From Aspidapion aeneum (taxonomy: Eukaryota > Arthropoda > Insecta > Coleoptera > Brentidae): a DNA stretch of 64,000 bases. The notes below the pieces were generated by a model, which was not told the origin of the DNA, did no database searches, and saw nothing but the letters and a program-made list of their open reading frames with translations. The stretch is taken from assembly GCA_963576565.1 (NCBI GenBank), contig OY755042.1:2064001-2128000 (forward strand), in the 5' to 3' direction. A program made the position numbers and the translations under genes. Positions 11,332-21,604 of the stretch are shown piece by piece (positions within the stretch are counted from its first letter, which is position 1; the number at the start of each line of letters is the position of its first letter).

Positions 11332-11439
11332 TGGCATGGAACATTTGTTCCTGACTATCAAGACGTGTTCCAGACGGGGATCACTCGTATCCTCGTGATC
11401 GACGTTGGAGAAAGTGAAAACCAAACAGTTTTAAGTTTT

Positions 11440-11976
11440 TTTCTTTTCAATATTCTGTTTAATACATTTTCGGTTATGTAGTCATTGGTTTTCGAAAAAA
11501 AAAATGACTCAAAATATTTCTGCATTTACAGACTGCTATTTAATGCCGCATGAGTAGTTTCTGGGTTGTTAGGAACACAGGCATCTAAGTTAACTAATAA
11601 CTTATTATACCGGGGGTGACACTGTAACTGGTTTTATTTGGTAGGTACATGATGGGCTATTCCAGCCATCACAACTACTACTACCATCTTTTATGTAGTA
11701 CTGGTTGCTGGTATGGGATAAATTAATTAATTAATTATTAATAATTTAATTAATTATTAATTTAATTAAACTCTTTAAACACACCTGTCATATTTTTAAG
11801 CGTAGGGTTATCTTTGCGTATGCATACTCCAATTATAAAATTGTTACTTAATTAAGTTTTCGTTCTAGCATAGCAGAAAAAAATCTGTATTATTTTAAGT
11901 AAATTACTACGCTTTTATACTCGTGTGCAATGAGTTATTGGAAAAAATCGCTGTGTTCATAAGAACCTTTAAGTGC
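11440..11976. other. Loop of the inverted repeat, no gene
   Basis: Includes an AATTAATTA-type self-complementary tract at about 11718-11771. Nothing else is recognised. Confidence 0.5.
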
Positions 11977-12699
11977 AAATGTCAAATTGACAGGTTATAT
12001 TGTTAAACTTTTTTATTTTACTTTTAATGTCGCAAAGAAATCTACGTCAAAAGAAGTTGGGATTTCGAACATTCATTTTAGTGTATTGCACGCCACTGAA
12101 TAACTAAAAGAATAAAAGAGTACTGTGAGCAACAAAAATCATTTCATTAACCTCATAAATATATTTGTTTAAATACTATCGTTAAAAAAAGTATTTTGCA
12201 TTAAAAAAAAAAAACATTAAAATCCTAAAAAGCTTAGAGTATTACAGCGTTTTGTGAAAAACTTTACAAACCGATTTTTACCATATATGCATATTCTGGT
12301 TTCTTTGGGAGATTCCTAAAAGAAAGGAAAAAACAACGAAAATTCCACCGTTTGTTTTTTTTTAATAGTTAATTCTTTAAAACATCGTTTTTTAATAAAA
12401 TATTTTTTAATAATTTTTTTGTTCAGTACGCCACTGAATGTAGCGAACTGTTAATAGGACCAATTTTTTTATTTAGATATTAAGCTATACTTGTGACCTA
12501 TCGTTTGATATACAACAAACATAAATGACTTGAAATAGTGTTTTGTGAAAAATGCACAAAAGCTAAAAGCGGAAACTTTGAACCCCTGTATCTTAGAAAC
12601 AATAAATCGGACGACGATGGGGCAATGATAACTTTTCATCAGGACATTAAGATCTACAACATACTAAAATTTAAAAGAAATCCAACCGTATTATTATTA

Positions 12700-13268
12700 T
12701 GATTCAAGTAGCAGGTGTCACTTTTACAGCAGCTTTTATTCACAGGGGTAATTTAGCGTCCCTGCATAAAATATTGATAATAATTACTCTACATTAAAAA
12801 AAAATAATGATAAAAAATTCAAAAATATTAAGGGACTTTTATTGTCATTTTTGCACTTGAATATTTTAGTTTAGTCGTCTAAATGGGTTAAGGTTTTTGG
12901 TTTAATAATTTTGTATTATTTTTTTTTTGTGAAAAGCATAATAATGCATTATTATTACCTTTAACCTTTATATTTACAATTTTCAGAAATTTTAATTTTT
13001 AAATAATAACATAAACCCACTATGGATCTGAACAGAATTAATGTTTTTAAAATATAAACGAATCCTTGTTCATAAAACATGAAAATCGAATTATTTGTTA
13101 ATACAGAGAGCAGCCGGCATGTATGTATCTGTTTCATATATCCGGGTTTCAATTTTTCTTCATATTGAATTCATGTCCTTAGGGAAATGATTCAATGTTG
13201 CTCGTGCAGCATGTAGGTTGTAATGTAAAATATAGTGCCTAAATCCAACAATCATAATTAAATCCAGC
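12700..13268. other. No recognised feature
   Basis: AT-rich DNA; the 63-residue minus-strand frame at 12961-13152 shows no motif. Confidence 0.4.
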
Positions 13269-13340
13269 TAAAAAATACACATTTTCCAGCCAGATAGTTT
13301 TTCAAAGTCTTTATTTTCCCACAGTCTGTTTATTAAATTG

Positions 13341-13377
13341 CGGCGACCGGTTTCGGGATTGCTCCATCCTCAGGTCA
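13341..13377 (-). ncRNA. Degenerate hammerhead motif, left arm
   Basis: On the minus strand: CTGAGGA (13373-13367), an extra T, a stem II that has lost one base (GGA-GCAA-TCC plus C), GAA, then palindromic ACCGGT (13351-13346) and C. Stem III could only close between two molecules. Stem I pairing is poor (GAC with GCC). Confidence 0.5.
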
Positions 13378-13739
13378 GACTACAATTAAGAAAACGTTTC
13401 TTTTACGAATTTTGTCAAATATGGTTAAGCAATATGATGTTACAGCACTTTTATAAAAGCATCCTTAAGTACCTTATGAACAATGACTACTATTTATAAA
13501 AAACAAAGTCATAAAAAATATAAAAGGGGAAAAAAGGGCGATTATTAAAATTTAATCAAGATTATTTTCGGATCTTTGTGTTTTTCCATTGTATTTTTTA
13601 ATTTTTTTAAACTTTCTCCTTTTATATTTTTATATTTTTTATGACTTTGTTTTTTATGAATAGTACTCATTGTTCATAAGATACTTAAGGATGCTATTTG
13701 ACAAAATTTGTAAAATAATTTTTTTCTTAATTGTACTCT

Positions 13740-13776
13740 GGCGTGAGGATGGGAGCTATCCCGAAACCGGTCGCCG
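13740..13776 (+). ncRNA. Degenerate hammerhead motif, right arm
   Basis: Reads GTGAGGA (13743-13749; first core base changed from C to G), extra T, stem II GGGA-GCTA-TCCC (13751-13762) perfectly paired, GAA, ACCGGT and C (13772). The two arms together suggest an ancestral CTGAGGA-T-GGGA-loop-TCCC-GAA-ACCGGT-C. Confidence 0.5.
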
Positions 13777-13841
13777 CAATTTAATAAACAGACTGTGGGA
13801 AAGTCAAGATTTTGAAAAACTCTGGCTTTTCTAAAAAATAC

Positions 13842-14542
13842 TCTGCCAATATATGGGCCCCTATGCTCACACTAGGTACTATAGTTATAGTGTACGTGTG
13901 AGCTAATATAACTAAAACCTGAAATATATTTTATTCAACTCCAGACTAAATTACCTTTCGTTTGATACCACACAAGCCATGTTTTAAATTAAAGTCAAAT
14001 TTTTGAAATCTACCCCCACCCTTAAAAAAAACAAGAACTAAAATATATTTTGTTTAACTCCGGACTCAATTACCTTTCGTTCGATATCACCCATGCCATA
14101 TTTTTACGTAAACTCTAATTTTTTACTTAAAAAAAAAAACTAAAATGTATTTTGTTTAACTCCAGACTCAATTACCTTTCATTTGATATTACGCACGCCA
14201 TATTTTCACATAAAATCTAATTTTTGAAATCTACCCCCACCCTTTTATTTGGATTGTGTTTGATGGATTTAGTTCATTTTTAAATGGGACCATCTCGACC
14301 CAAGACCCAGCCTAGGTACCAAATTTCATTGAAATCGGGCAAGCCGTTTTGAGTTATGCATGTTGGTCATTACAGACAGACATACAGACCTACAGACAGA
14401 CAGACGGCGCAACAAAAAAGTTTCAAAATCATCTGGAACGCAAAGATATATAAAAATTTTTGAAATCGGAGCAACTTTTTTTTCTCGAAAAAATTAGGAT
14501 CACCTTAGCTCACACTACTATAGTATAGTATATGTGTGAGCT
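13842..14542 (-). mobile_element. Hairpin-ended (CTGT) element, copy 1
   Basis: Both ends are imperfect palindromes of the form AGCTCACAC...GTGTGAGCT (13865-13904 and 14507-14542). Inside, on the minus strand, come an A-rich lead, a short (CTGT)n tract of about 35 bp at 14372-14405, a conserved block with GATTTCAATGAAATTTGGTA, and three diverged tandem units of about 105 bp containing GGTGGGGGTAGATTTC. Three further copies occur at 46685, 50440 and 63262. It is non-coding; class unknown. Confidence 0.8.
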
Positions 14543-14595
14543 AATACAGCATGTTTAAAAGCTATATGATTCATGAACTGCTTGCTATGCTTAAT

Positions 14596-14758
14596 CAGTT
14601 GCGCACCCAGGAATATGTTTTGGGAGGGGGCCCGAGGCTGTTGTCGAATTTTAAACTATTTTTTGTGTTTTTTCATGAAATATGTCGAAAATATGTATAA
14701 AAACCTAAGGCTAGGGGGGGGCGGTCTCGGGGCCCAGGCCCCCCTGGTTGCGCCCATG
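14596..14758. mobile_element. Short G/C-ended MITE, copy 1
   Basis: Ends CAGTTGCGCACCCAGG and CCTGGTTGCGCCCATG form an inverted repeat. The interior shares TTCATGAAATATGTCGAAAA and GGGCCCAGGCCCCCC with a diverged copy at about 35578-35741. Open frames on both strands here are incidental. Confidence 0.6.
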
Positions 14759-14799
14759 CCTAATGTGTGTAAGAGAGAAGGAAAAGGGAGAAAATAAGA

Positions 14800-15080
14800 A
14801 AATAATAGCCTTAAAACGAGACATCACTAAGTTCTCTGGGTCGTACTTTTGCTGAGATACTAACCGTGAAGTATTAACAGTACACCCGTTTCCTATGTAT
14901 TTCCATAGTATATGCAAAATAAACCGAAATTATTCAGTTTTATGTCATTTTCTCAAAAGCTAAGCATTTTACAGAAATTGTTTAATTAACTTTATTGTAG
15001 AAAATTAAATTATCTTTTAAACGATGTCTATCCTAAGTGGGTCAAGTCCACGGTTACTTTGCCCATGGGCACACTCCAAG
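14800..15080. repeat. Dispersed repeat shared with 3.36-3.85 kb
   Basis: CTTTTGCTGAGATACTAACC followed by GTGAAGTATTAACAGTACAC corresponds to the block at 3540-3590. It ends where the inverted-repeat flank of the heptamer array begins. Confidence 0.5.
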
Positions 15081-15167
15081 TCAACCCCACGCTATATCAG
15101 CCTTAAAAACAATTTTTTATAAATACATTACAATACAAAGTACAGTGTCGAACACCGAAATGAAACT
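15081..15167. repeat. Left inverted-repeat flank of the heptamer array
   Basis: CGCTATATCAGCCTTAAAAA and CACCGAAATGAAAC have reverse-complement partners at 19125-19275 (TTTTTAAGGCTGATTTTATC and ATTTCATTTCGGA). The heptamer array thus lies between the arms of a foldback-like structure. Confidence 0.55.
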
Positions 15168-15804
15168 AAAAATGAAAAATGAAAAATGAAAAATGAAAAA
15201 TGAAAAATGAAAAATGAAAAATGAAAAATGAAAAATGAAAAATGAAAAATGAAAAATGAAAAATGAAAAATGAAAAATGAAAAATGAAAAATGAAAAATG
15301 AAAAATGAAAAATGAAAAATGAAAAATGAAAAATGAAAAATGAAAAATGAAAAATGAAAAATGAAAAATGAAAAATGAAAAATGAAAAATGAAAAATGAA
15401 AAATGAAAAATGAAAAATGAAAAATGAAAAATGAAAAATGAAAAATGAAAAATGAAAAATGAAAAATGAAAAATGAAAAATGAAAAATGAAAAATGAAAA
15501 ATGAAAAATGAAAAATGAAAAATGAAAAATGAAAAATGAAAAATGAAAAATGAAAAATGAAAAATGAAAAATGAAAAATGAAAAATGAAAAATGAAAAAT
15601 GAAAAATGAAAAATGAAAAATGAAAAATGAAAAATGAAAAATGAAAAATGAAAAATGAAAAATGAAAAATGAAAAATGAAAAATGAAAAATGAAAAATGA
15701 AAAATGAAAAATGAAAAATGAAAAATGAAAAATGAAAAATGAAAAATGAAAAATGAAAAATGAAAAATGAAAAATGAAAAATGAAAAATGAAAAATGAAA
15801 AATG
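15168..15804. repeat. Heptanucleotide array block 1, (AAAAATG)91
   Basis: 637 bp of AAAAATG, which is exactly 91 units without any indel that I can see. The switch to the next block is abrupt and stays in phase. Confidence 0.95.
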
Positions 15805-18800
15805 AAAAATTAAAAATTAAAAATTAAAAATTAAAAATTAAAAATTAAAAATTAAAAATTAAAAATTAAAAATTAAAAATTAAAAATTAAAAATTAAAAA
15901 TTAAAAATTAAAAATTAAAAATTAAAAATTAAAAATTAAAAATTAAAAATTAAAAATTAAAAATTAAAAATTAAAAATTAAAAATTAAAAATTAAAAATT
16001 AAAAATTAAAAATTAAAAATTAAAAATTAAAAATTAAAAATTAAAAATTAAAAATTAAAAATTAAAAATTAAAAATTAAAAATTAAAAATTAAAAATTAA
16101 AAATTAAAAATTAAAAATTAAAAATTAAAAATTAAAAATTAAAAATTAAAAATTAAAAATTAAAAATTAAAAATTAAAAATTAAAAATTAAAAATTAAAA
16201 ATTAAAAATTAAAAATTAAAAATTAAAAATTAAAAATTAAAAATTAAAAATTAAAAATTAAAAATTAAAAATTAAAAATTAAAAATTAAAAATTAAAAAT
16301 TAAAAATTAAAAATTAAAAATTAAAAATTAAAAATTAAAAATTAAAAATTAAAAATTAAAAATTAAAAATTAAAAATTAAAAATTAAAAATTAAAAATTA
16401 AAAATTAAAAATTAAAAATTAAAAATTAAAAATTAAAAATTAAAAATTAAAAATTAAAAATTAAAAATTAAAAATTAAAAATTAAAAATTAAAAATTAAA
16501 AATTAAAAATTAAAAATTAAAAATTAAAAATTAAAAATTAAAAATTAAAAATTAAAAATTAAAAATTAAAAATTAAAAATTAAAAATTAAAAATTAAAAA
16601 TTAAAAATTAAAAATTAAAAATTAAAAATTAAAAATTAAAAATTAAAAATTAAAAATTAAAAATTAAAAATTAAAAATTAAAAATTAAAAATTAAAAATT
16701 AAAAATTAAAAATTAAAAATTAAAAATTAAAAATTAAAAATTAAAAATTAAAAATTAAAAATTAAAAATTAAAAATTAAAAATTAAAAATTAAAAATTAA
16801 AAATTAAAAATTAAAAATTAAAAATTAAAAATTAAAAATTAAAAATTAAAAATTAAAAATTAAAAATTAAAAATTAAAAATTAAAAATTAAAAATTAAAA
16901 ATTAAAAATTAAAAATTAAAAATTAAAAATTAAAAATTAAAAATTAAAAATTAAAAATTAAAAATTAAAAATTAAAAATTAAAAATTAAAAATTAAAAAT
17001 TAAAAATTAAAAATTAAAAATTAAAAATTAAAAATTAAAAATTAAAAATTAAAAATTAAAAATTAAAAATTAAAAATTAAAAATTAAAAATTAAAAATTA
17101 AAAATTAAAAATTAAAAATTAAAAATTAAAAATTAAAAATTAAAAATTAAAAATTAAAAATTAAAAATTAAAAATTAAAAATTAAAAATTAAAAATTAAA
17201 AATTAAAAATTAAAAATTAAAAATTAAAAATTAAAAATTAAAAATTAAAAATTAAAAATTAAAAATTAAAAATTAAAAATTAAAAATTAAAAATTAAAAA
17301 TTAAAAATTAAAAATTAAAAATTAAAAATTAAAAATTAAAAATTAAAAATTAAAAATTAAAAATTAAAAATTAAAAATTAAAAATTAAAAATTAAAAATT
17401 AAAAATTAAAAATTAAAAATTAAAAATTAAAAATTAAAAATTAAAAATTAAAAATTAAAAATTAAAAATTAAAAATTAAAAATTAAAAATTAAAAATTAA
17501 AAATTAAAAATTAAAAATTAAAAATTAAAAATTAAAAATTAAAAATTAAAAATTAAAAATTAAAAATTAAAAATTAAAAATTAAAAATTAAAAATTAAAA
17601 ATTAAAAATTAAAAATTAAAAATTAAAAATTAAAAATTAAAAATTAAAAATTAAAAATTAAAAATTAAAAATTAAAAATTAAAAATTAAAAATTAAAAAT
17701 TAAAAATTAAAAATTAAAAATTAAAAATTAAAAATTAAAAATTAAAAATTAAAAATTAAAAATTAAAAATTAAAAATTAAAAATTAAAAATTAAAAATTA
17801 AAAATTAAAAATTAAAAATTAAAAATTAAAAATTAAAAATTAAAAATTAAAAATTAAAAATTAAAAATTAAAAATTAAAAATTAAAAATTAAAAATTAAA
17901 AATTAAAAATTAAAAATTAAAAATTAAAAATTAAAAATTAAAAATTAAAAATTAAAAATTAAAAATTAAAAATTAAAAATTAAAAATTAAAAATTAAAAA
18001 TTAAAAATTAAAAATTAAAAATTAAAAATTAAAAATTAAAAATTAAAAATTAAAAATTAAAAATTAAAAATTAAAAATTAAAAATTAAAAATTAAAAATT
18101 AAAAATTAAAAATTAAAAATTAAAAATTAAAAATTAAAAATTAAAAATTAAAAATTAAAAATTAAAAATTAAAAATTAAAAATTAAAAATTAAAAATTAA
18201 AAATTAAAAATTAAAAATTAAAAATTAAAAATTAAAAATTAAAAATTAAAAATTAAAAATTAAAAATTAAAAATTAAAAATTAAAAATTAAAAATTAAAA
18301 ATTAAAAATTAAAAATTAAAAATTAAAAATTAAAAATTAAAAATTAAAAATTAAAAATTAAAAATTAAAAATTAAAAATTAAAAATTAAAAATTAAAAAT
18401 TAAAAATTAAAAATTAAAAATTAAAAATTAAAAATTAAAAATTAAAAATTAAAAATTAAAAATTAAAAATTAAAAATTAAAAATTAAAAATTAAAAATTA
18501 AAAATTAAAAATTAAAAATTAAAAATTAAAAATTAAAAATTAAAAATTAAAAATTAAAAATTAAAAATTAAAAATTAAAAATTAAAAATTAAAAATTAAA
18601 AATTAAAAATTAAAAATTAAAAATTAAAAATTAAAAATTAAAAATTAAAAATTAAAAATTAAAAATTAAAAATTAAAAATTAAAAATTAAAAATTAAAAA
18701 TTAAAAATTAAAAATTAAAAATTAAAAATTAAAAATTAAAAATTAAAAATTAAAAATTAAAAATTAAAAATTAAAAATTAAAAATTAAAAATTAAAAATT

Positions 18801-18835
18801 AAAAATTAAAAATTAAAAATTAAAAATTAAAAATT
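15805..18835. repeat. Heptanucleotide array block 2, (AAAAATT)433
   Basis: 3031 bp of AAAAATT, which is exactly 433 units. One base differs from the unit of block 1, and the phase is kept. I saw no interruption. Such uniformity means very recent amplification or gene conversion, or an assembly effect. Confidence 0.95.
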
Positions 18836-19084
18836 AAAAATGACAAATGAACATGGAACATGGAACATGGAACATGGAACATGGAACATGGAACATGGAA
18901 CATGGAACAATGAACATGGAACATGGAACATGGAACATAGAACATGGGAAATTGCAAAGGGCAAATGGCAAATGCCCAATGACCAATGGCCAATGGCCAA
19001 TGGCAAATGGCAAATGGCAAATGGCAAATGGCAAATGGCCAATAGCAAATGACAAATGGCCAATGGCACCAATTGCAAATGGCA
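18836..19084. repeat. Heptanucleotide array blocks 3 and 4, AACATGG then GGCAAAT variants
   Basis: After AAAAATG and ACAAATG transition units, about 14 AACATGG units run to about 18950. These are followed by about 18 units of GGCAAAT/GGCCAAT to 19084. These are less regular than blocks 1 and 2. The long open frames on both strands here are translations of the repeat. Confidence 0.92.
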
Positions 19085-19124
19085 AGAGTTAATTATGGCT
19101 TAATAGCCAAGTTTAAATAAACAT

Positions 19125-19275
19125 TTCCAAATCAGTGAGGACATTTCATTTCGGAATATAGTAGACCACATTTTGCTTAATAATTTGTGTTATAACCAAA
19201 AACTTCGTGGGAGCTTTAGTTTGCGAAATATTCACAAAAAACTGTTTTTAAGGCTGATTTTATCATAGCGTCACT
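19125..19275. repeat. Right inverted-repeat flank of the heptamer array
   Basis: Reverse-complement partner of 15081-15167: ATTTCATTTCGGAATATAG and CTGTTTTTAAGGCTGATTTT. The match is diverged but keeps order. Confidence 0.55.
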
Positions 19276-19289
19276 GAAGTGTGCTAATC

Positions 19290-19515
19290 GGCTAGCTAGG
19301 AAGATATCAAATCCATCATGGATCCATTTATTTTTAAGTTCAAGTTAAAAATCATAATCAGCGATCTGAAACATCCCAGGGGAAAATCCATTATTTTGGA
19401 TCCGTCATTTTGATTTTTTTATAATAATCAGCGACCTAAAAGGTCCCACAGCTCCGAGTTTGTTGCATATCGCTTCATAAATGGGAAAATCAGCCATTTT
19501 GGATCCCCCATTTTA
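19290..19515 (-). repeat. Degenerate ATGGCGGATCC repeat, inverted copy
   Basis: Read on the minus strand it contains TTTAGGTCGCTGATTATTAT, CCATTTATGAAGCGATATGC and GGGGGATCCAAAATGGC, the same words as the tandem units at 21060-21600. Confidence 0.55.
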
Positions 19516-19660
19516 TTTATTTTTCTGATTAAAAAAATGTTGGATTGTATTCTAACCACCAAATACCTAAAGTTTGAAAAACATACAAATAAACAAATAT
19601 ATTATATTAAATAAAACTGTTTAAACAATTGCCAATGGTAATTTCATCAAACAAAAAATC

Positions 19661-19722
19661 TCGCGGCGAATTGTCCCCGCGGCGAATTGTCCCGCAACAA
19701 ATTGGACGCGGCGAAATGTCCC
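19661..19722 (+). repeat. GCGGCGAATTGTCCC short tandem repeat
   Basis: Four imperfect units: GCGGCGAATTGTCCCC, GCGGCGAATTGTCCC, GCAACAAATTGGAC and GCGGCGAAATGTCCC. It is GC-rich against AT-rich surroundings. The 61- and 65-residue frames here are not supported as genes. Confidence 0.75.
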
Positions 19723-19724
19723 AT

Positions 19725-21055
19725 CCTCAAAAATTTGCCCCCGACAAACAAACTTTTGTTTTTGGATTTTTTCGAAAAGTAATAGCTTACGTTTTCGGTG
19801 GGCCATCCTTTATGTTAAACAAATAAAAAAGCAGGTATTAAATAAAAATATCTCGGTCTGTATTAATCCCGTCAAAATACACACATCCTATGCTAATAAA
19901 CAAGAAATCAGCTAAAAAAAGAAATGTATATATCCAAAAAACGTGAATGACTTCTCCCGTTTATGGGTCAATATTCCAAATAGTTATTAATTTCAATAGC
20001 AAAAATTGCATTGCACAAAAGTGCACAGCGACAGCCGATCGACGTGGAGTCGAGGAAATGAAAGCGCGCGATACGATGTTCAATAATTCATTCATTCATA
20101 AACCTCGCCCGGTATTGGAATTCTCATCCAAGCTCTTCTGAAAACGGCAGCGGCCATTTATTAAGTCCCCGACTGTACATACCTATCGGTATAAAATTAG
20201 CATTTTAACATGGTTTTTCCTTAAATCATAGCTCCACTGTCCTCCTGTTGGGAGATCAAAATCTGTGTAAAACTTAACCGTGGAATTTCATAAAAAAAAT
20301 GTCCCCAAGGAAAAAATTGTGTTTCGAAAAAAAGTAATTAAAAAAAAATTTTGTTAATTTTTTAGACCGCTAATTTATAAAAAGAATTAGAATTGCTTTT
20401 TCATTTTTCACGCAGGCAGACAATACATTTTAATTTAAAAGCTCTATGATTTGATGTGTACTTTACCCCAGAGTAAAATGGAAAATGTCTTATTGGTTTA
20501 TATTTCTATTGACTACAAACTGCTATAAAATCGGAAAATAAATAAAACAAGTTCGTCCGGTTAGGTTTATTGAGATTATGGTTTCTACAGATGTGTTGGC
20601 AATGTAAATAGCCTTGAGGACCATTCTTAAATTACGGAATGATCGAGAAAAGAGAGGGTTTTGCCACGGATCACCTAACAAACAGATAGGGAACTCAGGT
20701 GGTGGGGGGTGCCACGCGCATCTTTCACGCAGCCTGCCATTTTGGGGTCAACCACTCCAGAGGCGCATTCTGTATTTCAATATTTTTTAAACTTTTAGTA
20801 CGTGTTGAGCATTAGTGGTGTGTCGATGTGAATTTTGTCTTTGGTATTTGTGATTTTTTATATATAATAATTAAATTTTCTAGGATATGCGTCTGTAAAT
20901 GATTTAAGTACAAAGTAAAAACAATTCGCCGCCAGATTTTTATTTCATGATATTACCTTTGTTTTATTTAGCTTCACTCGCTTTTTTCAAACTTTCCAAC
21001 TAGGCATTTGGTGGTAACTATACAATTCAGCATTTTTTTTTAATTGGAAAAAAAC
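19725..21055. other. No recognised gene
   Basis: A GC-richer patch at about 20020-20150 and another at 20690-20770 stand out from AT-rich DNA. The 64-residue frame at 19947-20141 has no recognisable domain. An old exon cannot be excluded, but no splice pattern or homology is visible. Confidence 0.3.
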
Positions 21056-21059
21056 TAAT

Positions 21060-21600
21060 AAAATGGCGGATGCCAAATGGCGGTTTATGCTATTTACGAA
21101 CCGATATACATCAAACTCGGAACTAAAAAAAATTAAAATGGCGGATCCAAACCGCGGACTTTATTATTTTCACACCGACTTCCCTCAAACTTAAAACATC
21201 GCGGCGCTTAAGGTAATTAAATAGAATTTTTGACTCAAACTTAAAAACAAGAAAATGGAGGCTCCAAAATGGCGGTTTTTGCCATTTATGAACCGATATG
21301 CATCAAACTAGGAACTTTGAGATCTTTTAGGTCGCTGATTATTATTTTTAACTTAAACTAAAAAACTGAAAATGGCGGATCCAACATCTTGGCACTAAAG
21401 GTAACTAAATACAATTTTTGACTTGGATTTTAAAACATGAAAATGGCGGATTTTTCCATTTATGAACCGACAGGCATCAAACTCGGAATTTTGAGATCTT
21501 TCAGGTTGTTGATTATGATTTTTAACTTAAACTTAAAAAAATCAACATGGCGGATCGAAAATGGCCGATTGGCTTCAAACTTGACACATCGGGGTGCTTA
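21060..21600 (+). repeat. Degenerate tandem repeat, about 180-bp unit (ATGGCGGATCC type)
   Basis: The phrase CCATTTATGAACCGATATGC with GCATCAAACTCGGAACTTTG recurs near 21090, 21280 and 21450. It is separated by GAAAATGGCGGATCC and GATTATGATTTTTAACTTAA. Units are diverged. An inverted relative lies at 19290-19515. Confidence 0.7.
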
Positions 21601-21604
21601 ATGC

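Larger units (their letters stand above)
10784..11435 (+). repeat. Hammerhead-bearing satellite, array 1 (274-bp unit, about 2.4 units)
   Basis: The landmark ATGCCGGTAGGGGTATTTTC recurs at 10927 and 11201, giving a 274-bp period. Homology begins at TGGCATGGAAC (10784), which is 6 nt downstream of the predicted ribozyme cleavage point in the monomer, and ends after CAGTTTTAA near 11435. Each monomer junction region holds a full hammerhead motif. Open frames of 61-62 residues (start MAQKVETGPV) only read through the satellite; the 274-bp period is not a multiple of three. The array differs from array 2 by fixed changes, for example CCTCAAACCATCAG versus CATTAAGCCAGCAG, so they are separate subfamilies. 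Confidence 0.92.
9982..12688. mobile_element. Large inverted-repeat (foldback-type) structure
   Basis: The left arm, 9982-10460, is matched in reverse complement by the right arm, about 11977-12688. Paired landmarks are CGGTTGGATTTTTTTTAAAT with its partner near 12670-12688, and TTTGACATTGGC with GCAAATGTCAAATTGACA near 11975-11990. The right arm is longer because it holds extra A/T-rich sequence around 12360-12490. The 1.5-kb loop carries the 274-bp ribozyme satellite array. No transposase frame is present and no target duplication was found, so mobility is inferred only from the shape. Confidence 0.65.
13280..13830. mobile_element. Foldback retro-insertion with 11-bp target duplication
   Basis: A 551-bp near-palindrome with arms of about 270 bp meeting near 13565. 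It is flanked on both sides by CTAAAAAATAC (13269-13279 and 13831-13841). The outer parts of both arms, read outward, give a degenerate hammerhead core, GAAACCGGTC, GCCGCAATTTAATAAACAGA and CTGTGGGAAA, similar in layout to Penelope terminal repeats. There is no coding frame. I infer a non-autonomous insertion made by Penelope machinery, with its terminal repeats inverted. Confidence 0.7.

Noticed and set aside
12630..12665. CTGATGA on the minus strand near 12640 as a hammerhead core
   Set aside because: No GAAAC partner or pairing stems around it.
15168..19084. CRISPR-like array
   Set aside because: The repeats are head-to-tail heptamers without spacers, and the window is eukaryotic.
18820..19092. 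Overlapping 66-83 residue open frames on both strands
   Set aside because: All are translations of the heptamer repeats (periodic residues on every frame).
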